The notes under the pieces were generated by a model, which worked only from the letters and a program-made list of their open reading frames with translations, searched no databases and was not told the DNA's origin. This document shows, in pieces, positions 7,633 to 15,553 of a stretch of DNA of 43,334 nt (positions are counted from its first letter, which is position 1; each line of letters begins with the position of its first letter). The position numbers and the translations under genes were made by a program. Location: NCBI GenBank assembly GCA_043806135.1, contig JAZDHG010000018.1:1-43334 (forward strand). The letters run 5' to 3'. This DNA is from JAGLQQ01 sp043806135 (GTDB lineage Bacteria > Omnitrophota > Gorgyraeia > B26-G9).

Positions 7633-8274
7633 ATGATGGGTTATGACAAAATAGCTGTAGATAAAATACAAAACAAAATAGGCAGCAGGCATGTAGGAAT
7701 ATATTTATATATTTTTCTTGCTTTCGCTTTGTCCGGATGTGCGACGGCCTCGAAAAAAGAGACTGTTCTTCCCCAACCGCTTGCCAGTCAACGGACGGCA
7801 GCAGGATACCAGAAGGTAGAATATTCTCAGCAATATGAGGACAAGGATGTATCGTATAAAAAGCCGGTTAAGAAAACATCATCTAAAACACTAGCGCTGT
7901 TAAGCCCCAAGCAGCTCCAACAGGCGCTCAAGAACGCCGGTTTTTACCAAGGTCCTGTTGACGGAAAGATCGGCTCTAAGACAAAAGAGGCGATCGTATC
8001 ATTTCAGAGATCAAAGGGGCTTACGCCTGACGGGGTCGTGGGGAAAAGAACATTAGCGCTATTGCAAGCCTATTTATCTCAATCTGCAGCGCAATTAAGC
8101 CCCAAGCAGCTCCAACAGGCGCTCAAGAACGCCGGTTTTTACCAAGGTCCTGTTGACGGAAAGATCGGCTCTAAGACAAAAGAGGCGATCGTATCATTCC
8201 AGAGATCAAAAGGGCTTACGCCTGACGGGGTAGTAGGGGGAAAGACATCAGCCGCGTTAAGCAGTTATTTATAA
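7633..8274 (+). CDS. Lipoprotein with two tandem peptidoglycan-binding domains
   Basis: A 213-residue protein with a lipobox LSGC (Cys at residue 36) after a hydrophobic stretch, so it is probably lipid-anchored; the 20-odd residues before the hydrophobic part are longer than usual and a later start is possible. Two PG_binding_1 domains (PF01471) lie at about residues 90-145 and 155-211, each reading LSPKQLQQALKNAGFYQGPV and so on, ending in GLTPDGVVG. The two are almost identical, unlike typical tandem domains, showing a recent duplication. Shine-Dalgarno GGAGGG precedes ATGATG. Likely role: binding of peptidoglycan from the membrane side. Confidence 0.85.
   Translation: MMGYDKIAVDKIQNKIGSRHVGIYLYIFLAFALSGCATASKKETVLPQPLASQRTAAGYQKVEYSQQYEDKDVSYKKPVKKTSSKTLALLSPKQLQQALKNAGFYQGPVDGKIGSKTKEAIVSFQRSKGLTPDGVVGKRTLALLQAYLSQSAAQLSPKQLQQALKNAGFYQGPVDGKIGSKTKEAIVSFQRSKGLTPDGVVGGKTSAALSSYL
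7900..8245 (+). repeat. Tandem duplication, 195-bp period, inside the lipoprotein gene
   Basis: The segment beginning TTAAGCCCCAAGCAG at 7900 recurs at 8095. About 140 bp are nearly identical at the DNA level, including synonymous positions, with differences only towards the end (for example GTCGTGGGG versus GTAGTAGGG). The period is exactly 65 codons, so the frame is kept. Confidence 0.9.
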
Positions 8275-8277
8275 AAA

Positions 8278-9219
8278 GTGAAAATAAAATTTTCTGTTTT
8301 CTTTTTGGTAATAATTATCCTTTGCGCTGTAGGAGGGTATTTCTCCCGTCAGTATTATGCCTATTGTCAAAAAACCGCACAAGAGCAGAGACTTTATGAC
8401 TTAAGAAAAGCTGCGTGGCAGAAATTACAGCTGCGTATTGAAAGTGAAATAAGCGCTTTTGAAGGTGAAGCGGGTATTGTTATTAAGGATCTGAGCGCCG
8501 GATGGGAATTTTCTTATGAGAAGACAAGGCGTTTTCCTTCAGCAAGTCTGGCGAAAGTTCCGATTTTGGCGGCATGCTTTTTAGCGGCTGATCAGGGAAA
8601 GCTTAATCTTGGTGAAACTATTACGCTTAAATCAACGGATAAATTGAGCGGATCGGGAATATTAAAAAATATGCCCGCAGGGACTACATTCAGCGTTGAA
8701 AGACTCCTCGGCCTTATGATTTATGATAGTGATAACACGGCTGCAAATATTGTTACGAGTCTGACGGGCATCAGTTATCTTAATAGCGCGTTCAAAAATT
8801 TCGGGTTAAAAAATACGGATTTATCGAGAAAAATTGCTGATTATCAATCCCGGGATAAAGGTATTGAGAATTATACGACAGCTGAAGACATGGCGCTGTT
8901 ATTGGAAAAGATGCATAGGAGGGAGCTCGGGAATAAATATGTTTCAGAGCAATGTATCGGCATTTTGAAGCTGGCGCGCACAAATGATCGTATCCCCAAA
9001 TATTTACCGGTTGACCTTACTATCGCACACAAAACAGGCCTGGAAAATGGCATCTGCCATGATATGGGTATTGTGTTTACGAAAAAAGGAGCTATCCTTA
9101 TTTGTGTGTTAACCAAACATGCATATTCCACCAGCGTGCGTGCTAAGGAGTTTATCGCTGCCGTAGCACTTCATGCCTATTCCTATTTAGAGTCTGCTGA
9201 AAAACTCATCAGACCCTGA
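8278..9219 (+). CDS. Membrane-anchored serine hydrolase, class A beta-lactamase-like
   Basis: A 313-residue protein starting at GTG three bases after the lipoprotein stop, so translation is probably coupled; there is no strong Shine-Dalgarno. Residues 5-22 form an N-terminal membrane anchor or signal. The penicillin-recognising fold is supported by S90-L-A-K93 (catalytic Ser/Lys), S151-D152-N153 and K252-T253-G254. I see no clear ExxLN omega-loop motif, which true class A enzymes use for deacylation, so the protein may be a penicillin-binding or peptidoglycan-trimming enzyme and not a resistance enzyme. Its neighbours bind peptidoglycan, which supports the second reading. Confidence 0.82.
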   Translation: MKIKFSVFFLVIIILCAVGGYFSRQYYAYCQKTAQEQRLYDLRKAAWQKLQLRIESEISAFEGEAGIVIKDLSAGWEFSYEKTRRFPSASLAKVPILAACFLAADQGKLNLGETITLKSTDKLSGSGILKNMPAGTTFSVERLLGLMIYDSDNTAANIVTSLTGISYLNSAFKNFGLKNTDLSRKIADYQSRDKGIENYTTAEDMALLLEKMHRRELGNKYVSEQCIGILKLARTNDRIPKYLPVDLTIAHKTGLENGICHDMGIVFTKKGAILICVLTKHAYSTSVRAKEFIAAVALHAYSYLESAEKLIRP

Positions 9220-9712
9220 TCGCAGAGATTGAAGACAAGATTACACGGATTAATTATAGACGGAAAAATCGCTGTAATCATTTTAAAATCTGAGTAATCA
9301 AGGTTCGCTGAGAAATGTATTTCTGTTAAAAAGTGCAAGGTTTTTAACATCTTTATTCAAATAGCGTGCACTTTTGGGCTTATTTTTATAGCGAGTTATG
9401 TTTAAATTACCGACGACAGATGAGGGCACATTTGCATTTTTCAGTGAATCCTATTTATACGATTGGTAATATGATGCGTTGTCAGTCATACAGCGCCGAC
9501 TTATCCGGCTTCGGGCGCAGGTGCGCTAAACCCTCAAGGGTACAACGGAAACTCTAATTATCTAATGGGCAATGAGGCTTCTTTTGTTCCCCATCCTGAC
9601 ATAAAATAAACTGTGTCTGTACGGCTGTACATGTTTGACGGAGAGCGAATCTGTGTAATCCTGTTTTAATCTGTTGAATCAGGTTCTTTCTGCAACCCTA
9701 AACAAGAAAGGA
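9220..9712. repeat. Gene-free stretch with two more copies of the intergenic repeat (C and D)
   Basis: 9224-9310 (CAGAGATT...GATTACACGGATTAA...ATCTGAGTAATCAAGGTTC) and 9630-9712 (TTTGACGGAG, AATCTGTGTAATCCTG, AATCAGGTTCTTT and the AAGAAAGGACC hairpin end) share words with copy A. Copy D is close to the right half of copy A. Between them lies an apparent gene fragment at 9493-9609. The stretch 9713-9897 has a TATAAT-like sequence near 9736 but no clear -35. Confidence 0.6.
9493..9609 (+). pseudogene. Possible 3' fragment of a lost secreted-protein gene
   Basis: From 9493 a frame of 38 codons to TAA at 9609 reads as a Gly/Asn/Pro-rich peptide (YPASGAGALNPQGYNGNSNY then LMGNEASFVPHPDIK). It has protein-like composition but no start codon, and a stop lies a few codons upstream. 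It sits between two repeat copies, as expected for a deletion remnant. Chance is not excluded. Confidence 0.3.
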
Positions 9713-9897
9713 CCATCTTTTGTGCCTGTTTTGTATTATAATGGAATATAAGTAAAAAAACTCTGCGCAAAAAATGTTAGATGCGTTGTGTAGAAAAGCA
9801 GGGCAGATACAATCTCTGTGCTTGCTTGTGAATAATTTCCAAGATATTACGGGATACAACTTATCCTGAGAATGAGCATTAAATAAAAAGGGAGGCA

Positions 9898-10290
9898 ATG
9901 AAAATGAGTTTAAATGAATATTTTAATAACACAGAGGGCATAGGAATATTGGCTACTTCTAACAGTGATGGGAGGGTTGATACCGCGTTGTATGCAAAGC
10001 CGCATTTTATTGATGAAAAGAGGTGTATTTTTTTAATGGCGGATAAGTGTTCGCACATAAATATCAAGGAAAATCCGCATGCTTCATATATTTTTATAGA
10101 AAAAACCGGGAATTATAAGGGCAAGCGGTTATCTCTGACAAAAACAAAAGAGTTTGTTGATGAAGAATTAGCAAGTCAGATCAGAAAGAAGAAACACGGA
10201 TGTCCTGCCTGCGATGAGGATAAAAAGACCTTTATCGTTTATTTTAAGGTTGATTTTGTCAGGCCCTTAGTCGGTGATTCAGAGAAATAA
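9898..10290 (+). CDS. Pyridoxamine 5'-phosphate oxidase-fold (PPOX) protein
   Basis: A 130-residue cytosolic protein with the split-barrel flavin fold of small PPOX proteins: GIGILATSNSDGRVDTALYA at 14-33, then IFLMADKCSHINIKENPHAS around 44-63. Such proteins bind FMN or F420 and often act as general stress reductases. A C-terminal CPAC motif (KKHGCPACDED) is an extra that could bind metal or act in redox chemistry. GGGAGG precedes the ATG at 9898. No operon partner: the next gene has its own promoter. Substrate unknown. Confidence 0.78.
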   Translation: MKMSLNEYFNNTEGIGILATSNSDGRVDTALYAKPHFIDEKRCIFLMADKCSHINIKENPHASYIFIEKTGNYKGKRLSLTKTKEFVDEELASQIRKKKHGCPACDEDKKTFIVYFKVDFVRPLVGDSEK

Positions 10291-10355
10291 TCAGGTACTC
10301 TGCATGCTTGAATCAGGGTAAAGACGATGGTTGTCTTAGCTGATTTTTATACATC

Positions 10356-10384
10356 TTGCCTGAATTCATATCAGGCTATACAAT
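10356..10384 (+). promoter_or_regulatory. TTGCCT-17-TACAAT promoter-like motif (copy 1)
   Basis: TTGCCT at 10356-10361 and TACAAT at 10379-10384 with a 17-bp spacer. One of four occurrences in the window with shared flanks (TC before TTGCCT, AA/T-rich after it, ATA running into TACAAT). It is 37 bases upstream of the corA start. Confidence 0.65.
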
Positions 10385-10421
10385 ATGCTTAGTGCAAATT
10401 CATCTAATAGAGGAGGTGCGA

Positions 10422-11474
10422 ATGGTTAAAACTATTAAAAGAACTTCAAAAACTGCCGGTAATATGCCCGGTGAACTTGAGCAAAAAGCAGATAAAGTAA
10501 AAATATCGGTAATGGATTATGACGATAAGAATTTTCAGGAAAAAGAGATAACTAGCATAGAAGAAATTTTCCCCTTTAAAGACACTCCGACAGTCACCTG
10601 GGTTAATGTTGACGGGCTGCATGAACCGGAAATTATTGAAAAAATCGGTAATAATTTCGAGATGCACCCTTTGACGCGTGAGGATATTATTAGTACCGGC
10701 CAGCGTCCAAAATACGAGGATTTTGATAAATATATTTTCGTCGTTTTAAAAATGATCATGTTCGATGAAGTTAAAAAAGAAGTAATATCAGAGCAGGTAA
10801 GCTTGATATTCGGCTCTAATTTTGTAATATCTTTTCAAGAAACTGAAGGCGATGTGTTTAACTCTGTGCGTGAGCGCATCCGTAATTTTAAGGGAAGGAT
10901 CAGAAAGATGGGGGCAGATTATCTTGCCTACTGCCTTTTAGACGCTGTTGTTGACAATTATTATTCTGTTTTAGAAAAATTAGGTGAGAAAATCGAAGGC
11001 TTGGAGGAGGAGTTAATTGCCAATCCTATGCCGAAAACTCTTCAGGCCATCTATAATCTTAAACGGGATATAATATTTTTAAGAAAATCTATATGGCCTT
11101 TACGTGAAGTTGTCGGAAGCTTAGAGCGGGGAGAATCTAAACTTATAAAAAAAGGTACAAGTATATTTTTACGCGATTTATATGACCATACTATACAGGC
11201 TATAGATACTATTGAAACATTCCGCGATATGGTTTCAGGAATACTTGATATTTATTTGTCCAGCGTAAGCAACCGCATGAATGAAGTAATGAAGGTTTTG
11301 ACGGTATTTGCGGCGATCTTTATCCCGTTGACATTTATAGTTGGTGTTTATGGTATGAATTTTGAATTTATGCCGGAATTAAAATGGAAATATGGATATT
11401 TTATGTTGTTAGGGTTTATGGCTGTTGTGAGTTTTGGGATGCTGGTTTATTTTAGAAGAAAAAAGTGGATATGA
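10422..11474 (+). CDS. corA: CorA-family magnesium/cobalt transporter
   Basis: A 350-residue protein: a large cytosolic N-terminal domain, a long helix-rich stalk, and two membrane segments at the C-terminus. The selectivity signature YGMN follows the first of them (IVGVYGMNFEFMPEL), and the loop ends at WKYGY. Forms a pentameric channel for Mg2+ or Co2+/Ni2+. AGAGGAGG lies directly before the ATG at 10422; an earlier in-frame TTG at 10356 is the -35 box of the promoter and cannot be the start. A 15-base gap separates it from the Bax inhibitor gene, so both are probably co-transcribed. Confidence 0.93.
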   Translation: MVKTIKRTSKTAGNMPGELEQKADKVKISVMDYDDKNFQEKEITSIEEIFPFKDTPTVTWVNVDGLHEPEIIEKIGNNFEMHPLTREDIISTGQRPKYEDFDKYIFVVLKMIMFDEVKKEVISEQVSLIFGSNFVISFQETEGDVFNSVRERIRNFKGRIRKMGADYLAYCLLDAVVDNYYSVLEKLGEKIEGLEEELIANPMPKTLQAIYNLKRDIIFLRKSIWPLREVVGSLERGESKLIKKGTSIFLRDLYDHTIQAIDTIETFRDMVSGILDIYLSSVSNRMNEVMKVLTVFAAIFIPLTFIVGVYGMNFEFMPELKWKYGYFMLLGFMAVVSFGMLVYFRRKKWI

Positions 11475-11489
11475 AAATAGGAGGTATGT

Positions 11490-12212
11490 ATGCGTACAGG
11501 CAATCCTGCTTTAACAGGTGATGCACTCACAAGGGCGGCTGCATATGGTACAACGGATACCATGACTATTCAGGGTACAACCAATAAGTGCTTTGTTTTG
11601 TTTTTTCTCGTTCTATTTAGCGCTTCCTGGGTTTGGAGTGATGCGGCAAAACTGGCACCTTTGTTCCTGCCTGCTTTGATCGGCGGTTTTATTATTTCGC
11701 TGGTAACTATTTTTAAAAAGGAATGGGCTCCGGTTACTGCTCCGATATATGCTTTGCTTGAGGGTGTAATCCTGGGGGGTATTTCAGCTATCATGGAAAA
11801 ATCCTACCCAGGCATTGTAATCCAGGCTGTAGGATTGACATTTGGGACTTTCTTTGCTTTACTTCTTATTTATAAAACCCGCATAATAAAAGTAACCGAT
11901 AATTTCCGATTGGGAGTTTTTGCGGCTACCGGAGGTATTGCTTTATACTATTTTGTTAGTATAATTCTTGGGTTTTTTAAAATACAGGCCCCGATGATCT
12001 ATGATAGTGGTGTGCTGGGGATAGGTTTTAGTGTTTTTGTCGTCATTATTGCCGCTTTAAATCTGGTGCTTGATTTTGATTATATTGAAAAGGCATCTGA
12101 ATCCAATGTCCCGAAATATATGGAGTGGTACGGCGCCTTTGCCTTGACAATAACCCTTGTCTGGCTTTACCTGGAGATACTGAGATTGCTGGCAAAAACC
12201 AGAAGAAGATAG
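11490..12212 (+). CDS. Bax inhibitor-1/YccA family membrane protein
   Basis: A 240-residue protein with a polar N-terminus and seven predicted membrane segments. It matches the bacterial BI-1 group (PF12811/PF01027) by the opening TGNPALTGDALTRAA, the FKKEWAPVTAPIYALLEGVILGGISA segment (seen in part as EWAPVTAPIYALLEGVILGG) and the acidic NLVLDFDYIE motif in the sixth segment, which in the family senses pH and gates calcium leak. Physiological role in bacteria is unsettled. AGGAGG precedes the ATG at 11490, 15 bases after corA. Confidence 0.9.
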   Translation: MRTGNPALTGDALTRAAAYGTTDTMTIQGTTNKCFVLFFLVLFSASWVWSDAAKLAPLFLPALIGGFIISLVTIFKKEWAPVTAPIYALLEGVILGGISAIMEKSYPGIVIQAVGLTFGTFFALLLIYKTRIIKVTDNFRLGVFAATGGIALYYFVSIILGFFKIQAPMIYDSGVLGIGFSVFVVIIAALNLVLDFDYIEKASESNVPKYMEWYGAFALTITLVWLYLEILRLLAKTRRR

Positions 12213-12254
12213 ATTTTTTGATAAAGATGTTTGCTTCATAGGGAAATTGAAAAT

Positions 12255-12932
12255 ATGAGAGATTATTACGCCATTCTAGGTGTTGCTCAAAGTGCTTCAA
12301 GGGATGAGATAAAAAAGGCATATAGAAAACTTGCATTTAAGTATCATCCCGACAGATGTCCTGAGGAAAAGAAAAAGGAATGTGAAGAGAAGTTTAAAGA
12401 AATCGCCGCTGCTTATTACGTAGTTGGCGACGATAAACGTAAAAAAGAATATGATGACTACGGAAAAGGTGCGAATGCCCGCAGGAGCGGTCCCGGAGCC
12501 GGAGATTTTGCTTCGCAATCAGGATTTGATTTTGAAGACTTAATGAAGCATTTTCATAATATGGGGGGCCGCGGCAGACGCCAGCAAAAGGGATCTGACA
12601 GATATTTCTTTTTTGACGACTTGTCTGATATTTTTGCGGGAATGGACTCGGGAGGAGATGAATACGGCGGAGCTTATAATGCGTATCAATTTAATAATAC
12701 AAAGAGCCGGCAAAAATATAATACAGATATACACGCGGATATAAAGATCCCTCAAAATATCGCCCGGCAGGGAGGTGAAGTCAAAGTTAAATTAAGTGAT
12801 GGAAAGACAATTACCCTCAAAATAAATCCCGGCACAAAAAGCGGACAGAAATTAAGACTAAAAGGTGTCGGGAATATGTGCCCTACCTGTGACCATAAGG
12901 GAGATCTAATCGTTTCTGTGCGTTATTCATGA
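12255..12932 (+). CDS. DnaJ-type co-chaperone, short CbpA-like form
   Basis: A 225-residue protein. The J domain (1-65) has the H31-P32-D33 motif that stimulates the DnaK ATPase. A Gly/Phe/Arg-rich linker (about 75-145) follows, then a single beta-rich C-terminal substrate domain (IHADIKIPQNIARQGGEVKV). Full-length DnaJ/CbpA has two such domains and about 300-375 residues, so this is a short form. It ends with a CPTC motif, unusual there, which might bind metal or be a relic of a zinc finger. Start at 12255 begins the J domain directly; an in-frame start 24 bases upstream has no better support. Confidence 0.85.
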   Translation: MRDYYAILGVAQSASRDEIKKAYRKLAFKYHPDRCPEEKKKECEEKFKEIAAAYYVVGDDKRKKEYDDYGKGANARRSGPGAGDFASQSGFDFEDLMKHFHNMGGRGRRQQKGSDRYFFFDDLSDIFAGMDSGGDEYGGAYNAYQFNNTKSRQKYNTDIHADIKIPQNIARQGGEVKVKLSDGKTITLKINPGTKSGQKLRLKGVGNMCPTCDHKGDLIVSVRYS

Positions 12933-12937
12933 AAAAG

Positions 12938-12973
12938 AAGACATCCTATAATGAGAAAGTAGTAGGATGTCTT
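12938..12973. terminator. Hairpin after the DnaJ-like gene
   Basis: AAGACATCCTA (12938-12948) pairs perfectly with TAGGATGTCTT (12963-12973) around a 14-base loop. No T-run follows on the plus strand; an A-run precedes it, so the terminator geometry is better on the minus strand. Likely an end-of-transcript structure. Confidence 0.5.
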
Positions 12974-13025
12974 GATTACAGGTATAATCCAGCTTATGTA
13001 TGCGGATTATACCAGGAGGGTTGTT

Positions 13026-13298
13026 ATGAGCAGTAAAAAAAGTTTTGGGATTGAAGAGGCAAAGAAAACCGGAAAGCAGCTGGGGATAAAGTGGGATAAA
13101 TTTGACGCGGAGCAGTTTCGTATGGGGATGGATGTGGAGTTAGAGCATGGTTTGCGCAGTCCGGCAACAAATGTTACCGATAATGACCCCCTAACGACAG
13201 GGAAGATCGCGCTTGCCCATCTTAATGAGTTTCCGGATTACTATACAAGACTTGAAAAGATGGAAAAAGAGGCGGATGCTTTTTGGGGCAAAGAATAA
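13026..13298 (+). CDS. DUF5661 family small protein
   Basis: A 90-residue soluble protein, start at 13026 chosen because AGGAGG lies 8 bases upstream; the longer frame from 12972 begins in the hairpin. The conserved part reads QFRMGMDVELEHG, then NVTDNDPLTTGKIALAHLNE and FPDYYTRLEKMEKEA, which matches DUF5661 as I remember it. Function unknown; homologues occur in bacteria and phages. It is followed 33 bases later by the desulforedoxin gene. Confidence 0.75.
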   Translation: MSSKKSFGIEEAKKTGKQLGIKWDKFDAEQFRMGMDVELEHGLRSPATNVTDNDPLTTGKIALAHLNEFPDYYTRLEKMEKEADAFWGKE

Positions 13299-13331
13299 CA
13301 CTTTTGCTTAAGCACGCAAGGGAGGCTTAAT

Positions 13332-13451
13332 ATGAAAGTAGAAAAAATAGGCGAAAAATACCGCTGCAATGTCTGCGGTAATGAAGTGACGGTAACGAAA
13401 GTAGGCGGCGGAGAATTGGTCTGTTGCGATCAGCCCATGGAAAGAATTTAG
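13332..13451 (+). CDS. Desulforedoxin-like 39-residue iron protein
   Basis: A very short gene with an excellent Shine-Dalgarno (AGGGAGG, about 7 bases upstream). The product has the FeS4 rubredoxin-like ligand set of desulforedoxin and the N-terminal domain of desulfoferrodoxin (PF06397): C12-N-V-C15 near the start and C31-C32 near the end (GGGELVCCDQPM). It would bind one iron by four Cys, probably as a homodimer, and serve as a small electron carrier in oxygen or superoxide defence. No superoxide reductase domain follows, so it is the free-standing form. Not part of any longer frame. Confidence 0.88.
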   Translation: MKVEKIGEKYRCNVCGNEVTVTKVGGGELVCCDQPMERI

Positions 13452-13692
13452 AAAACAGAAAATTTTATAAAGTTCTTTCCGTTAACCTTCAAAAATCATG
13501 CCTATACAAGGATTTAAGTTGATTAAGAAATAATAGAACAATATCATTCCCTTAACGCATTTTCTGATTATTGTCCGTGGGATTGCATTAAAGAGACTTG
13601 AGATTATCAATCTGTGGCCGCAAGCCCTGATTGAGCATTGATATGGTAATTATCTTAAATTCTAGAAACGTTTAACATAGAAAGACAGGTAA

Positions 13693-14604
13693 ATGGCTAA
13701 GAGCTTTAGCATCAGGTCAACCAAGGCCAACAAAGTAACATGGGTGGGGCTTTTTGTCAATATCGTCTTGACGTTGTTCAAATTAGCTGCGGGTATATCA
13801 GGAAAAAGCGCGGCTATGATTGCCGATGGTTTTCATTCTTTGTCTGATTTTGCAACCGACATTGTTGTTTTGCTCGGATTTAGATATATTGACAAGCCGG
13901 TAGATAAGTCGCATGATTATGGACATGGGAAAATTGAAACGTTATCATCAGTTATTATCGGTGCGGCGTTATTCGCGGTGGGGTTAAGGATTTTTTGGAC
14001 AGGAACTCATAATATCTTACATGTCTATCAAGGTATAATGATTCCAGAGCCGGGAAGGATCGCCTTTTATGCCGCGGTCATTTCCATCATAGGCAAGGAA
14101 AGCTTATATCATTATACAATAAGGGTTGGCAGAGAAATTAATAGCCAGGCGATTATTGCGAATGCATGGCACCATAGATCAGACGCGTTTTCCTCTATAG
14201 GCACAATGCTTGGTATTGGCGGAGCGATAGTCTTGGGAGAAAAATGGCATATTCTTGATCCGGTAGCGGCAATTATCGTAAGTTTCTTTATTATAAAAAC
14301 CTCAATTGATATTTCGCTGGGGAGCTTTAATGAATTATTAGAGTCCTCTTTAAGTGAGAAAGTAGAAAACAAGATTTTAGATATTGCTAAAACTGTCCCG
14401 GGTGTTATATCGGTGCATGATTTAAGGACACGGCGCATCGGAAATTATGTCGCTATTGATCTTCATATTGAAGTAGATAAAAATCTAAATGTTGCAAAAG
14501 GCCATGATATTTCCACGAAAGTAGAGGATAAAATAAAAGAAACATTTGGAGAAGACACTTTTATATCTGTTCATATTGAACCGCAGGATCAAAAAGATAT
14601 TTAA
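13693..14604 (+). CDS. Cation diffusion facilitator (CDF) metal exporter
   Basis: A 303-residue protein with six membrane segments and a C-terminal ferredoxin-like cytosolic domain (about 210-300). Metal-site motifs are present: D45-G-F-H48-S-L-S-D52 in the second segment and HHRSDAFSS in the fifth. The segment DYGHGKIETLSSVIIG is typical of the family. It exports a divalent cation (Zn2+, Mn2+, Fe2+ or Co2+) in exchange for protons; DxxH at the first site leaves the choice open. The upstream 240 bases hold no gene. No clear promoter or Shine-Dalgarno (ACAGGT) is visible. Confidence 0.92.
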   Translation: MAKSFSIRSTKANKVTWVGLFVNIVLTLFKLAAGISGKSAAMIADGFHSLSDFATDIVVLLGFRYIDKPVDKSHDYGHGKIETLSSVIIGAALFAVGLRIFWTGTHNILHVYQGIMIPEPGRIAFYAAVISIIGKESLYHYTIRVGREINSQAIIANAWHHRSDAFSSIGTMLGIGGAIVLGEKWHILDPVAAIIVSFFIIKTSIDISLGSFNELLESSLSEKVENKILDIAKTVPGVISVHDLRTRRIGNYVAIDLHIEVDKNLNVAKGHDISTKVEDKIKETFGEDTFISVHIEPQDQKDI

Positions 14605-14711
14605 TATGGTTGCAGATCAATTTTACAGGCTGGGAGATTTTGGAAAGATCAGAGGGGGAAAAGTATTGTGAAATATATTTCTGATTGAGATAATCGATAT
14701 GGCGATGATAG

Positions 14712-15479
14712 GGAAAAGATATAAAAATATTTGTACTTGCTGCTGGTTATGCAACGCGGTTATCGCCTTTAACAGTAAATAGGCCCAAAGCTCTTTTGGA
14801 GGCAGGGAACAGACCGATATTAACAAGGATTCTTAAGAATTTATCAACTTTGGGAGCGTGCAATGGGCTTTACGTGATAACAAACGGCCGTTTTTATAAA
14901 GCCGTGGACATATGGCGTAAAAAAGTACACTTTGCCTGTAATGTTATTATTGTAAATGACGAAACTCTTTCCAATGAGGACAGGTTAGGTGCGATCAATG
15001 ATCTGTATCTTGTGCTAAAGCAGGCCAAGGTAGATGACGACATGCTTGTTGTTGCCGGAGACAACTTGTTTGAGTTCGACATTAGAGATTTTCATGCTTT
15101 TGCCAAGCAGAAGTATCCTTATGTCTGCGTGGCTCTCTTCGATGTCAAGAGTAAACTTTTGGCAAGGCAATACGGCACGGCTGTCATTGATAGCCGTAAT
15201 AAAATCCTGGAATTTCAGGAAAAAGCCAAAGAGCCTAAAAGCACCCTTGCTTCCACGGCGGTATATTTCTTTCCGTAAGGAAAGACCGCCGCAGTAGAGG
15301 AGTATATAAAGGAGGGGTTGTCTAAGGATAAGCTTAGCAGCCTGGTGAAGTGGTTTGCGGATAAAGAACCTGTATATGGCTGTGTGCTTAAAGATAGCTG
15401 GATTGATATCGGTAGTTTCGAATCATTAGAAAAGGCAGAAGTGTATTATAGAGGGCGTTCCTTTAAAGGCGATTCATAA
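14712..15479 (+). pseudogene. Sugar-phosphate nucleotidyltransferase, broken (no start, internal TAA)
   Basis: The frame encodes a clear NTP_transferase: IKIFVLAAGYATRLSPLTVN at the N-terminus, then RPKALLEAGNRPI and VVAGDNLFEFD. It runs to VYFFP at 15275, meets a TAA (15276-15278), and continues in the same frame with a matching C-terminal part (VEEYIKEGLSKDKLSSLVKW, then WIDIGSFESLEKAE) to a final TAA at 15479. No ATG, GTG or TTG precedes the nucleotide-binding motif; an ATG at 14705 is one frame off and would need a 1-base change in the A-run at 14723-14727. Either a decaying gene or sequence errors. It would otherwise make a nucleotide sugar for surface polysaccharide. Confidence 0.82.
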
Positions 15480-15553
15480 AATGGTCCTGGGCCTTTTGCT
15501 GATACAGCTGATGAAAAAGGAGGAGCAGGCGCTGGAGCGTGCTCTTGTGATCA

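Noticed and set aside
9366..9557. 63-codon frame on the plus strand
   Set aside because: No ribosome site, no protein-like composition, and it crosses the apparent gene fragment in another frame.
15276..15278. TAA recoding in the nucleotidyltransferase
   Set aside because: All other intact genes end at TAA, TAG or TGA normally, and this gene also lacks a start codon; decay or error is simpler.
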